Assembly: GCF_964355755.1 (NCBI RefSeq)
Contig: NC_092678.1
Location: forward strand, 25,462,365-25,526,364
Reading direction: 5' to 3'
DNA: 64,000 nucleotides
From: Antedon mediterranea
Lineage: Eukaryota > Echinodermata > Crinoidea > Comatulida > Antedonidae
Positions 13,030 through 25,702 of this stretch are shown in pieces; the first letter of the stretch is position 1, and each line of letters starts with the position of its first letter. Below the pieces are notes generated by a model. It had not been told where the DNA came from, ran no database searches, and saw only the letters and a list, made by a program, of their open reading frames with translations. The translations under genes and the position numbers were made by a program.

Positions 13030-14188
13030 CCCGCCATGTAGTTTCAGGTCACACGATCGGCACGCACCCCCATATCACCCCCGACTAATCACTCGGTCGC
13101 ACTCCACGGTCGCACTAACGACGTGCTAGCTTACCAGAGGGAAACCCCCGTAATTACTCCGCCGTTGCCGTTGTCGCACTCTACACAACGCACCATCTGA
13201 AGATGGGGAAACTCCGCCGGAGTTTTACGATGATATCAGTCGCGTTCGAAATCGGTCGCGATAAAATGATGTTATACGATCTAGATTATTTTTACTTTGG
13301 TCGATGAATATTTATTATTATTATTATTAGGCCTATATTAATAATTGATTTTTGTTTTTATTTTACAGGTCAGTATGATGAGAAAGATGTGTGGCTTAAA
13401 AAATGACAATTTGTAAACATAGTTTAAGATATAGTATTATCCAGCATAATGTCATTTAACAGTACATAATTATTTAAATGTGAAATATTTTATAGGAAAC
13501 GTAGGCTGCGTCCGTGTCTTTTATTTTATATGCAACAAATTACGTAAAACAATTTATTTATAAACATTCAGTTTACTATTATATACATAGTATTACAGTG
13601 AACATTGATTGTAAGACTCCTGGAAAGGCAATCCCATCATTATATTCCATTATAAAATTGCATCATATCACCACTATAATGTCGTAAATGATAACGTGCG
13701 TGTGTGTATTTGTCGTACGTCCGTGTACGTATTATTACGTGCCTCTTCACTGTCTTGTTTAATTTAAAATTAAATAAACACCTGATATGAGGATATTTAT
13801 TAGGCATGATAATTAGAATGTTCTATAACCAAAAGGATTGAAAAGAATTTCTTCAGTAAAATGATCATTGTGCTGTTGAATAAAAGGCGACTCGCCATCT
13901 GAAACATTCTCTGAAACCAATCGGAGCTGCGCCTTCTGGTATCTGTTTCCTCACAGCTGCTACGTCTTTCTGCTGACCGTCGGGGATTCCCCTTTTTAAA
14001 AAACACGCACACGATACTGTACGATGGTTTTTCCATGGTCAAAATGTCGCGTTTTAATTTTACTAATACCTGCATGTAAAACAATCATATCGGCGATGAA
14101 ATCCCCTTTTTTTTTCTTCATTTTGAAAAGTCATTATAAAATTAAGACACATAACTTGTCAATAAATGCAAAATGATCAATAAGTAGC
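13030..14188. other. Unassigned sequence inside the composite
   Basis: No recognisable gene. A possible splice acceptor plus short frame (TTTTACAG, then QYDEKDVWLKK and a stop) lies near 13362-13406. An unrecognised minus-strand frame spans 13800-14084. Neither is supported by similarity I can name. Confidence 0.25.
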
Positions 14189-14195
14189 CTATAAC

Positions 14196-15499
14196 CATGG
14201 ATTAAAGAATAGAAGGATATGCATCGACGTGAGATCAAGGGTTCCTTGACTCTCGCCGACAGACCGCGGACCGCCCACAATGTTACAGTTTAATTAACCG
14301 CATGGTAACAACGAAACGGTCGCGTGCCTAATATATTGTTTACTGCACATGTGCAACGACATTTAACCTTGTTGGCTACTACGCTTCTTTCGCGCGTTCT
14401 TTGGTGGCATGATGTTTGTAGATGGTCAACTATTGACTATGTTGGTTTCTGCCGCGATTGATCTACGCTAATGATTTTTTTATGATGATTAAAGTAGCAT
14501 TTTATGACCTGTAGTAGCCCTACATCTGAGACAATAACTATTAGTTGTCTCATTTGTTGTAAAATTACAAAATCAGCAAGAATGCTAGCCTAGCTAGGCC
14601 CAGGCCTTGTACTAACTAGGCTAAACTGGGCTAGTAAACCCTATGATTTGCCGACATTGATACTGCCTAGGTAGGCCTAGGCTAATCTTAAATACTCACC
14701 GTTGTCTTACTTCTTGTGTGAATAATAATAATAGGTAGGCCTACTTCGTTTGTTCGTGATCAAGTTTGCCCTGCGTGTACTTTTCAAAACGACCGCTAGG
14801 TAACGAATCGCAACTATACATAGCCAGCCAATCCCGGATCAGGGATCGCTGTTTTCATTCAATTAGGCCCGGTGATTGGATGTGATGTGGATGACATAAC
14901 CACTAGCCAATCACCAGGCACTACAGTTTAAATATAATCACATCGATAATTAAGGAGATTTATGAAGAAACCACTGCTTAGCCATATATTAAAAAACACG
15001 ATTGTTGTATGTCTGAACACCGGCCACGCTAACAACATACATGGTCAAATGCATAATTTAATATTCTATAGATTAACGCAATTTTTAATGACAGAAGATG
15101 GCAGGCAAATAATGATAATTCAAATATAAAAATGGCATATTTTATTAATATTACCAACTACCTAAAATTACCAGTCGTAAGAAAGTGAACTTTTCGTAGT
15201 CCGATTGTGATGAAACTAAAACAGAATTATTCAGCAATATATGTTTGTTATCAATTAATCATCGACGCAGACATGTCAATAGAACATTCAGACTGCGCAT
15301 ACGATTTCTACATGGTTACGTTTTGGTCTCAAAAAATGTAACAGTTGATTCGCAGCGTTTTACAGAGGGCCGCGGTTAGAGACACGGAGTTCAATGAACG
15401 TGTTTGTTTGATTGGCAGCAGTGCTTTAGTATAGGCAAGCGCGTTGTAAAATCGTTTGATGTCACCGTCGATGCATATCCTTCTATTCTTTAATCCATG
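14196..15499. mobile_element. 1.3-kb non-autonomous TIR transposon
   Basis: Perfect 34-bp inverted termini at 14196-14229 and 15466-15499, starting CATGGATTAAAGAATAGAAG. A 7-bp direct repeat CTATAAC flanks them (14189-14195, 15500-15506). No long frame is present. The superfamily is not clear from the termini. Confidence 0.8.
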
Positions 15500-15778
15500 C
15501 TATAACACTTATTGTCTTACAACACTGTTATTGTTTTAACTACTGTAAATCTATACGAAGGCCTACTACACATTTATTATATTATCCTAAAAAATGAGCT
15601 GGTATCGCGTAGGTTGAAGAAATTGTAATTGTGGCTCTGGTAACTAATTTTAAAATCATATTAAATTAACATTTTCGAAACTATAAATCAGGGATAATCT
15701 TTTTAAAACTTTCAAACAAGGGACTATTTTTTTAATGATTTTTAAAAAGCACATCACTCCATTAATTATGTATGTGTT

Positions 15779-16035
15779 ATGCGCGATTTGAACGATTTGC
15801 GCAATTTGAAATTGCGCAAAAAAATCCTTGCGCAATTTGAAATTGCGCAAAGAATTCTTGCGCAATTTAAAATTGCGCAAGGATTTTTTTGCGCAATTTC
15901 AAATTGCGCAATCAACTTGCGCAATTTCAAATTGCGCAAGAAAATCTTTGCGCAATTTTAAATTGCGCTGCACAATTTGTAAATTGCGCAAGGTAGTTCT
16001 TGCGCAATATGACACCTTTGCGCAATTTGAAAACG
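15779..16035. repeat. Palindromic GCGCAATTTNAAATTGCGC array
   Basis: Around ten copies of GCGCAATTT / AAATTGCGC alternate with 5-8 bp spacers. A second cluster at 16440-16572 is related in inverted order. Short frames over these arrays are by-products of the repeats. Confidence 0.8.
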
Positions 16036-16439
16036 AACTGTAAATTTTCCCATACATGGCTAGGCTAGGCCTAGGCAGAGGAGTTTAAAATTTAGTATTT
16101 TATTATATAAATAAGACCATTTCAATGAAGATAATGTTTAATACTCACTTTTTAAGTTTTTAATATTAGTTTAGCTAGGCCATGTAACCTAGTCAGTATC
16201 AGTAGTCCAGACCCTAGCTAGGCTAGAGTAGTAGGCTATAGCCGGCCGCCCGCGCCGCGCCCGCCTGGTGGAACACCACCGCTTCGTTTTCCTTCGTCGG
16301 TTCTTCGACGGTACGCTAACTTATAACAATATTTGCACTACTAAAATAAGGAAATGCAATATTTATCTTTAATTTTGAATCATTCTTAGAAATTACTATA
16401 AAAATATGGGTGTGCATGATTTCACAATCTGTCGAAAAA

Positions 16440-16572
16440 CCTTGCGCAATTTGCAGATTACTTGCGCAATTTAATACGTTGCTTGCGCAATTTGAAACAC
16501 ATGTTTCAATTCAAATTGCGCAAGGATTTTTTTTGCGCAATTTCAAATTGCGCAAATCGTTCAAATCGCGCA
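16440..16572. repeat. Second GCGCAATTT cluster
   Basis: Matches the outer part of the 15779-16035 array in inverted orientation (TTGCGCAATTTCAAATTGCG), with more degraded spacers. Confidence 0.7.
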
Positions 16573-16675
16573 TAACATATATAATAGGATAAACATTAAT
16601 GTATACGACATTTAGCGCGACCAAAGTAACAACGCAATCGATATCAAACGCAACCGATATGATTAAATCCGTGGT

Positions 16676-16868
16676 CGACTTTGCGATGGGCGACTTTGCG
16701 TTGGGGCGACTTTGCGATGGGGCGAATTTGCGATGGGGCGACTTTGTAATGGGGCGACTTTGAGATGGGGCGACTGTGCCGGAGCGACTTTGTTTTGGGG
16801 CGACTTTGCGATGGGGCGACTTTGTATTGGGCGACTTTGTATGGGGCGACTTTGCGATGGGGCGACTT
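16676..16868 (-). repeat. Inverted GCAAAGTCGCCCCATC array
   Basis: Reads as GGGGCGACTTTGCGAT units on the plus strand; the inverted partner of 12743-12945. Confidence 0.75.
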
Positions 16869-17445
16869 GACTGGTAGGCCTACCCCATGGGCCATGATGT
16901 TCAATGTTTTTGTTACTATGGAACGTCAAAAGAGCAAAAATTATATAGAGGGCTGAAAACTCTGTGGAGTCCATCTACAGTGTGGATGGAACAATGTAAA
17001 ATTAAAATTGTAATGATAATAGTATAATCAAGCAAGTACGAAGAAATAAATACTGGCAAATAAATTTTAATTTAAAAATCATGATAAGTTTTTTTGTTTC
17101 GTTTTTGTTCTGTTTTTATACTTGTACTATTATTGTTGCTCTTTTGGCGCTCCATAGAAACAAAAACATTAAGCATGGGGACGGAGCTCGAGGAGTTACA
17201 TTGTCATTACAGTATACAAAGAAACACATCTGTAAAATCATCAATTTAAAGGATTTATTTATTTGTTATTATGTGTTTCTCCTTTTGAAAGTACTTATAA
17301 GTCCTAATTTTAAAGTGTGGTGTTGAGGATAAAGTTAGTCAACAAATTTGGAGTCAAAATACAAGAAAGGCAGGTGCGTAAGAAAAACATTCTCTGAAGC
17401 AACACAATGGAGTAAATATATACCAACAAACAACCCGTCAAGTTT

Positions 17446-19487
17446 GAGTGTTGACAAAGTGCGAGGCAGCGAGGCACGCGAGGTATGCCAAATATTTGTG
17501 CGAGGCATCATTTTATCATTTCCAAAAGTGCGAGGCATGCGAGGCATATAGTTTACAATTTCAAAAAGGTGCGAGGCATTTAACGTGCTATTATGCTATA
17601 TTATAGGCCTAATAATCAATCGATACAAGCGTATCTAAATAGATTCGTGTATACACTCATCATGTTGTTTATTTTTATGTAACGATTGTTTTTTCATTCA
17701 AGTCATATCGTGTCAAATTTTACTTTTACAAAAGTGCCCAAACTACGGTTCAAAAATCTGAACGACAGTCTTCAACTTTCGATAAACAATGGTTATAGCG
17801 ACACACTCATCAAATGACTGCAATGTTTGTTGGCATTTCGAGCGTGTTCACTCACATGTCTCTCGAACATAGCAGAGTGAAAATAATATTTTGTCACGCC
17901 CCTGCGCCTAGATCCGGTAGACCCGAGAGATGGAAAATCCCTCTTTACTATTTAGCAGGTAGCGGAATGATTCAGCCCTCAGCTCAGAGGATTGTGGTGC
18001 ATTCCACTCCTATAGCACGTGGTTTCAGCAGCAACGCACAGACTTCTCTCTGAGCGGCGTGCCAAAGACATTTTTGACATTCCATTCTCTAGGAACAACA
18101 CGTGTACCTCTCTCGCAAATAAGGTGAACAGCGATTGCCAGGACAAGTTCAATAACTGGCGGTGAATAAAAGGTAACTGATATGCCGATCCAATAACATG
18201 CCGCAAAGAAAAAAATTGCGACAGAATTCTGGAGCGCGTGTGAAAAAAGACTTACGTCCGACAATTGTAATACTAGGCCTAACATTTTAATATGCTTAGC
18301 CCTAACCTAGATAAGAGGCCTATGTAGAAAATAATTTAATCAATTTTGATATAATAATAATTGGTGTAATATTTAATAATGATACACTATTCCTGTTTTA
18401 GTAAGCTATGTATAATATTACGAACGATTTTTATTTATTGTTGTCCATGTACGTACTAATAAACCTGGCGCAAGTTTCCTTCGCTTGTATTTTTACTCCA
18501 AATTTGATAACTAACTTTATCGTGTGAATACCACACCTTAGAAGTATACCTCATGAGTACTTTAATGAAAGAATCACATAAAAAGTAACAAATAAATCCT
18601 TAAATTAGGCCTAATGATTTTACAGGCGTGTTTCTCGCACACTGTTCGCGAATTTCACTTATTCAATGTTCAATATTTTTGTTTCTATGGAGCGCCAAAA
18701 GAGCAACGATAATAGAGGACTAAAACTCAGTGGAATGCGTCAATTTCTCATGCATTTATTGGTGAAAAACACGTTTCATTTCAATATATTTGTTAATTTG
18801 TCAATAAAAATGTTGTAATATGTTACTGCTGATACTGTTCTGTTTTCAAAGAATAATAATCGATCCTAAATCAACATCACTACCTAGTCTAGACCTAGGA
18901 CATCCTACTAAGGATATTATGATGAATTTTTCTATTTTATTCTTTAAAAGGTTAACGAAACCGTGTACATTATCAACAGGAACATTTTTCCTTACTGACA
19001 GTGACAAAATCTATTGAAATTGTACTTGATTTTCACCAAATAATGCGTTAAATATAAATGGATTCCACAGAGTTTTTAGCCCTCTAATTAATTTTGCTCT
19101 TTTGGCGTTCCATAGAAACCAAAATATTGAACATTGAGTGTGCGAAATGCGAGAAAAACAACGTCTGTAAAATCACCAATTTAATGGATTTATTGTTACT
19201 TTTATGTGATTTTTCTTCATTAAAGTAGGCCTACTAATTCTAAGCTGTGGTATTCAGGATAAAGTTGGTTAAAATACAAGGCAGGTGCAAAGGGAAACTA
19301 GCCTAGCGGGCCTAGGCCTAGGCTACTTCAATTTCGGTGATTTCCTGCCTTGCAATTTTGAGAAATGATAAAATGATGCCTCGCATTTTTTGATGATGGT
19401 AAAACGATGCCTCGCATAAATTTCTGACTTGCCTCGCATGCCTTCCCTGCCTCGCGTGCCTCGCTGCCTCGCACTTTGTTACTACCC
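17446..19487 (-). mobile_element. Fold-back DNA element with GCGAGGC-rich ends, copy b (inverted)
   Basis: The same element as 3700-5770 on the opposite strand, from GAGTGTTGACAAAGTGCGAG to TTTGTTACTACCC. It lacks matching flanking duplications and abuts the 36-bp TIR at 19488 directly, as expected if a rearrangement followed insertion. Confidence 0.75.
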
Positions 19488-19523
19488 TCGTCCAATTCGA
19501 GGTCGTCGCTTTCTACACACCCT

Positions 19524-20899
19524 TTAATTTATATGCTTGTTCTTTGGTTAAATTGTTGTTTGAATAGCTAATATTTATGCTCATATTATAATAGTAATAG
19601 TAATACTGGACAACAATTATGCATTATTATAGAAGACTGTATTAATTGCAGTTGTTGCTGATGGATCAATGTTAATATTATCATTCTGTCAATTGTTTAA
19701 ATAGGTCATGTTAAACCAGTTTTAAATTAAGAACCAAGAACTTTATAATTAATAGTTAACCATACTATTATGTCATTTTTATTGTTTCACAGTTAATCAA
19801 CTCTATCACGGTATTGGTAAATAAAGACTTAAAGGAAGCATATAACCGTGTGATATTTCGATTCTCGACTCATATATTTCTCTGGACCCTCGACAGTAAT
19901 AGTCCTTATCCAAAAAGACTCGCTTTGGACTAGATGTTACCTTTCAATAACATGCTTCTCCTCTAAGGGTCTTGTCATGTCCTGCAGCCATTTACGGCGC
20001 TCTCTCGACACAGTGGCCGAGTGTGTGTACTAGTACACAGGGTAACCACCTACTCGTCTCGAAAGATGTACTAGGATTTTAAAAGTGCACACACAATGTG
20101 TATACACTGGACCTACGGTTTATAGTTCTTATTTGAGAAGACTTGTTCTACCACCAGAACCATGGAGCGAGTGAGCCTCATACCCTTGCCGATGTTATGG
20201 CTGGGTTACGGTTCCACTGTTCCACTGAACAAATGTGTTAATCGTAAAACAAAAATCTATTAATAATTATACTGTAATACAATTATATTTGAAATATTAA
20301 CCATTAATTATTATTTAAATATTATATTAACCTCATCCTTCTAAGAAATTAATTATTGATTTTTAATGTACTACTGTTAGTATTGTACTACATAAATAAT
20401 GATAATACTGTAATAATATCCTGGATTTATATAGCGCCTAATGTTGTGAAACCTAGCGCTGTACATAAACTAATACAATAAAAGGAATTTCAACCATGCC
20501 AAAAAAAAACCCAAACCGAAGCTCAGCCATTACGCCATTCTGCTTTAATCGTCCTCCAGTTTTATAATATACTGTACCGCAAACTTTATATCAAAACAAA
20601 TCGTGACCCATACAAGAACCACTTCAAAATTATGTTTCGTAGAAAACGAACGAAAACCAATATTATTGTATATTGAAATTAATAATTTATTTCAATTTGT
20701 GTCGAATATCAGATCGGAAATTAATTTACGGATGTACAGTATGCCAACTTGTAATTTAATCTTGATATAACACATTTTAATTTGTTGTTTTCTTTAAAAA
20801 AGATGTGTGAGGAAATAATTGTTTTAATGTAGTATAAACAAAAATTCTATGTATTAGTAATTACACATTATTAACTAGTAATTAGGCTAAATAGTTTGA
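19524..20899. other. 5' flank of gene C with SINE fragment
   Basis: No gene. Nearly identical to 44380-45760. SINE fragment at 20040-20221. Confidence 0.6.
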
Positions 20900-20971
20900 A
20901 GTTCCTCAATATGCGGTTTTGCTGTTGGTATAAATACTGTTAGTGTTAGGGACAGACAGATAACAACAAGA
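20900..20971 (+). promoter_or_regulatory. Core promoter of gene C
   Basis: TATAAATA at 20929-20936 within the family promoter block, 43 nt before the ATG. The block is nearly identical to those of genes A and H. Confidence 0.6.
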
Positions 20972-22726
20972 ATGGCAGAGGAGATGGATAGTATGTATAT
21001 AGAAGTAACAGCCAGGGAGGAGATACAGAGTAAAGAGAAAGGAATGGCCAAGTGTCAATATAGTGATGTTGATGCAGTTCCTCCTGGAAAACAAGTGGTG
21101 GTTGTACAGCAGAAGCAACACCATGTTTCACTTGGTATTGCCGTTGCATGTGTCATTCTTGTATGTATTGTAGTAGCAGTTTTCAGTATGATGACTATCC
21201 AGTCACATAAATCCTTCATCGAGCATCTTACAAGAATCGAAATAAGCAGGTACAATTTGACTGAATACATTACAATGCCTAAAGGTAGGCTTTTTTTTTA
21301 TACTCTTTAAACAGAAGTTTTAACAAACTTGCTGCAATTTTTTTTTAAGATCTCAGATATTTAAAAAAATGTTTTTTCCTCTTTAATAATGAAGGTGATT
21401 TACTTGATGTGTATAGAAGGCAGGTATAAATGCACTGCAAAGTGGAATACCAGGCTCTTATTGGGTTGTAAATGGGACTAAAATGTGCTCTGTCAAATTG
21501 TCCCAGCTTAGTTAGAACTTCAAAATAGCAGTTATAGTTACAAGCCAAGCAGGAGTGCATACAAAACGAAGACTTTTTTTTTATGTTATTCAAATTATAA
21601 AACAAAGGCTAACACAATGACACAATTTCGAACTTTTCAGAAATTTGGGTACGAGATAATCAAGGATCTTCATTTTGTATGCCCCCATATAAGATGTGTA
21701 CAAAACGAAGACCCTTGATTATCTCGCACCCAAATTTCTGAAAAAGTTCGAAATTGTGTTATTGTGTTAGCCTGGTGTGTTATTCAAATAAAATAATTTT
21801 TGGTTCTTCGGTCTTCGTTTTGTATGCACCCCCAAGCAGGATGTTGTGTGGTCTGTAACTAATTTGATTATAATTGGTTGAATTTGAAATTAATACAAAA
21901 AAAATGATCGGCCAAATGTCAACCAGGGATCAAAATCAAGAATCGCAAATAATTTTGTATTAACATTATAAATCATTTTTGTAAAATTTATAGTTCATAC
22001 TTTATACACACGTTGGGGGCGCATGGATTGTCCAAGTACTGCTGAATTAGTATACAAAGGTATTTTAATAAAATATTATTTAAAATAAAATTGTAATTTT
22101 TGAAAGAAAAATAATATCAATTTGAGTATTCATCAGTAAATGAAGATGATACCTATCAAGGTAATATTATATTATAGTCCCAATATACAGTATAGGGTTT
22201 ATTTATATTTCTAGGTGTCATGTCTGGTGCACCATCGAGTGATACTGGGAGTGGTACAAACTATCTTTGTTTACCTGACCAACCACGATACAATGTTACA
22301 ATGGCTGGCTATCAAGTGCCAAGAGGATCAATTTCTGCTGTGGAATTCAGGGAATACACAAAAACGTTTAATCCAACAAAACATCTCCATGGCCTAAACT
22401 TTCCTTGCGCCGTTTGCCAAGCCCCACGAAGCGTCTCGTTACTTTTACCAGCGCATACTAAATGCCCAATTGGTTGGATTACAGAGTTTAGTGGATATAT
22501 GATGGCTTCTGCAAAAATCCAAAAACGTGCAGAATTCGTCTGCGTAGATGAAAGTCCATCTTACATAAATGGTTCAGATAAACCTGATGGTGATGCAGAC
22601 GATCAATCGGCCAGCAAGCTATTTCATGTTGAGGGCCGATGCAATGCAGAAGCTGCAGTTGGAGGGTTGCCTTGTCCACCGTATGTTGATGGTTACGAGT
22701 TGACTTGTGCAATTTGTACACAGTAA
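20972..22726 (+). CDS. Gene C: type II membrane protein with C4-like ectodomain (type 1)
   Basis: Three exons, 20972-21284, 21994-22059 and 22215-22726, join in frame (891 nt, 296 aa). Tail tyrosines are Tyr9 (SMYIEV) and Tyr30 (CQYSDV). The helix spans about residues 53-76, and the stalk runs SHKSFIEHLTRIEISRYNLTEYITMPK. The ectodomain starts TLYTRWGRMDCP and ends ELTCAICTQ, with ten cysteines and N-glycosylation sequons NVT and NGS. Exon 1 is longer than in A, D, E and G. The donor after LTRIE reads ATAAG instead of GTAAG, so former intron sequence is coding and exon 2 is fused on. The predicted protein is identical to that of gene H. A LINE (23339-25702) lies downstream and an inverted-repeat MITE lies in intron 1. 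Confidence 0.87.
21555..21829. mobile_element. Inverted-repeat MITE in intron 1 of gene C
   Basis: Starts GTGCATACAAAACGAAGAC and ends with its complement. An inner inverted repeat (GAGATAATCAAGG...CCTTGATTATCTC) surrounds a short loop. Orthologous copies lie in genes H and I. Confidence 0.75.
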
Positions 22727-23338
22727 TTTTGTTAACTTTGACACTGTAATGGCGATACAGGTATCATAGGGTCTTGCATGCCAATTTGTATCCTTCATTT
22801 TTATTAGTTCGTTGCAAGGGGTCTTGCGCAAACTTGTGTAGTTTTTTCTCTTTTGTGAGGGCAACCCACTTTTATTGCAATGATAAACAATATGGTGTAG
22901 GTTACAGTATATTATATATCTATCTATCTATTTATCAATGAATATTTAAGTGATACTGTATTACACAGACAGAGGTTAAAAGATTATATAAAATATTTTG
23001 ATATTGTGTTGAAATCTAGATAAAACAAACATGTATACACAGAAAATTTATATTACAGAGCTAAAACGATATAAAGATTGATATTCAGTATTAAAAGGAG
23101 ATTCGATATAATATAAATATATATGATAAAATGGTATATTGCATTATAATAAGATTATGTTTTGTTTGAATACTTTTATAAAATTGTATAGTTTTACATT
23201 TTGAACATAATATTGCTTTTATTATTTATATGATAAAATAACAAACTAATAAATATTGCAAAGCTAAACCATACGCAAATCTTGAGCTACCTTGTGTGGT
23301 TTTGTACTCTGTAAATTCAAGACACCTCTTGGCAGTTA
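22727..23338. other. 3' flank of gene C
   Basis: No gene. A TATC microsatellite lies at about 22915-22932. The sequence is shared with the 3' flank of gene H, where it is split by two insertions. Confidence 0.5.
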
Positions 23339-23864
23339 GATAAATTTAGATAAATTTATTGAACGAACGCTTTTGTATCAGCGGCACACGTTTATAAGAC
23401 GGTGCGTTCATTTACAAGGCAATGTAAAAACAAAAAGAAAAGTATCAAAAAATAACATTTAAGTCTTAACTAAGAAGCGAATTATACAAGTAAAATGAAA
23501 TTAGTAAAAACAAGGTAATCTTACATATCGAACAATACTTAACCTATATGATGGAGTTAATGTTATTATCTATTTATTATCAGTATTATTAATATTTTCA
23601 AGTTTTAAGCGAATATATTATCATTATTATTACTAAAAAAATATATATATATATATATAATTGCTAATTGATTTATTATACTGTTATTATTAAAATAAAT
23701 GCAACTTTTATATGATTATTTGTTCTTATTATATTTAATATTAATAGTTATTTGTAATTTAATTAAATGTGATACAATTTTTATTATATTATTTAGTCTT
23801 ATTTTTAGTACTGTATTATTTATTTATTTTATTTAGATTTAGGTTACATTATATAATTTTGAAG

Positions 23865-23914
<50 letters not shown>

Positions 23915-25702
23915 TAAAAATATAATATATTATTGAATTAGATAAATGGTAGATAATATGGTGGGCGGTAAATATTTATATATTATATATTAAGTGTAGT
24001 CTTTCTATGTCTCCATGCAGCAGTTAAGTATTGTTTACAGTGATAGTCTACAATTTCACCGATTCTCTCAAATGGAAATTCTAAATAAAGGTCATCAAGT
24101 AAAATATGATGTTGGTATTCGATTGTACCACTTCTAAAATTCTCCCAGAATGTATCATAACCACAATACAATAAATCCATTTTTAGTAAGTTAAAATGTG
24201 TTTCTCTTACATTTTTAAGGTTTGAACATTCAAGTAGAAAATGGTCTGTAGTTTCAATTAACTGATTGTTGCATAGCTTGCAAAAACCAGTCTCATTTTC
24301 TGACCATGTATTTTTTCTACCTTCTAAATCAAGAGAGTTAGACCTCGCTTTAAACTTTAAACTAATGGAATCAAAATTCACCATATCAAACATGTATGTC
24401 TCTGCTTTAGGTTCATGTTTATATTTCAAATATTCGGAGAGGGTTGACTTTGTTTTTGCACCTTCTAACCATTCCTTGATATTTTCTAGAGAGTTGGCAT
24501 GTGTAAAACTCTTGAACCATTGACTTTCCGGATTTAAATTAAACTTATTTCCTAAATCAAATTTACATAATAAATCTTTGATATGGTTAATCCACTTCCA
24601 TTTCACCTTATCTTCTACATCCATTATAGATCTACATAGTAGTTTTTGCCACCTTTGGTCATCCATATTTTTAATTCTGTTAAAATAGGACATCCTAAAT
24701 TTATTTTGGATGGTGTAGAGTGTCTCCCATCCTAGGTCACCAATCAATGCCGCTTTCGCGACGTTTCTTGGTGCCTTCAAAATAATTCTAGCCATTTGGT
24801 ATTGTAAATTTTCTAACTTATTTAGTGAACCTTTAGAGTTACATAACCATATTGCAGAGGCGTAATTAATTGTTGGTAATCCTATCGTTCTCCATAAAAG
24901 ATCACCATAGTATACCCTATTGAAATCATTCTGATTGTTTATAATAGAGGTAATATAGGCTATTATCCTATTTCCCTTTTTGATTACTTCATTGATATTG
25001 TCAGAATCTGTATATGAACGTGATATTATTACACCAAGATATTTATACCTTTCTATTTCTGTGATATAATGATTACCAAGGCTCCATGTTCTATGTGGAT
25101 TTACTCTTTGCCCTGTGACCAGCACATTTGATTTGTCAAAATTAAACTCTAATTTCCATGCTTGTGAATAATCACTTGCTACTTTAAGTAGTTTCACAAG
25201 TTCAGACTCATTGTCACCGATTAAAACCACGTCATCAGCAAAAAATAGTGCACCTATTTGTGTGCCATAGATTTGAACACCTAGTTTATGACTTTTGATT
25301 AGATTATTTAGTTCGTTAATGTAAATAGAAAAAAGAACTGGTGACAATGAACAGCCTTGTTTCACTCCTTCATTAATGCTAAACTTATCAGATTCTATGT
25401 CATTGAACAAAACTTTGCATTTAACATCATCGTATATATTTCTTAGTAAGTTAAGGAGTTTACCACGGATACCAATTCTTTTGGCAGCCGTAATTAACCC
25501 TTGTTGCCAGACTGAATCAAAGGCTTTTTTAAAGTCCAAAAAGGCCAGAAATGTTTTTTTACCCTCAGCACGCCTTGTGGCGATAATGCTTTTCAAGACA
25601 AAAATGTGGTCTTCACATCTTCTGTCTGTCCGAAAGCCCCCTTGGACTTCACCAAGGATGCCATTTTCTTCTAAAAATTGAGAAATATTATATGCAATAA
25701 AA
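23339..25702 (-). mobile_element. 5'-truncated non-LTR retrotransposon (LINE) inserted behind gene C
   Basis: A minus-strand frame, open from the insertion edge to the stop at 23983, encodes a reverse transcriptase lacking its start. Visible motifs are GGFRTDRRCEDHIF, AFLDFKKAFDSVW, GCSLSPVLFSIYINEL and the catalytic FADD (in ALFFADDVVLIGD). A C-terminal Cys/His motif (CKLCNN...DHFLLEC) follows. The endonuclease and upstream parts are absent. The 3' end carries AT-rich microsatellites (poly-A/T at 23862-23920) and a short tail repeat GATAAATTTA. The gene H flank has the empty site at about 50428. Confidence 0.85.

Larger units (their letters stand above)
11624..19523. mobile_element. 7.9-kb composite bounded by 36-bp terminal inverted repeats
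   Basis: The 36 bases at 11624-11659 (beginning AGGGTGTGTAGAAAGCGACG) recur exactly inverted at 19488-19523. The interior is a nest of other repeats: a hAT-like MITE-looking stretch near 11900-12420, GCAAAGTCGCCCC arrays, a TIR element at 14196-15499, GCGCAATTT arrays and an inverted fold-back element at 17446-19487. The flanks show no clear target duplication. The left flank is gene B exon 1; the right flank is the 5' flank of gene C. I infer recombination between two insertions rather than one clean insertion. Confidence 0.6.

Noticed and set aside
12709-13037. Frames reading KSPHRKVAP or LRWGDFA repeats
   Set aside because: Generated by the GCAAAGTCGCCCC tandem array.
15779-16572. CRISPR-like look of evenly spaced short palindromes
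   Set aside because: The genome is eukaryotic, spacers are 5-8 bp and the arrays occur as inverted pairs; a simple repeat fits better.
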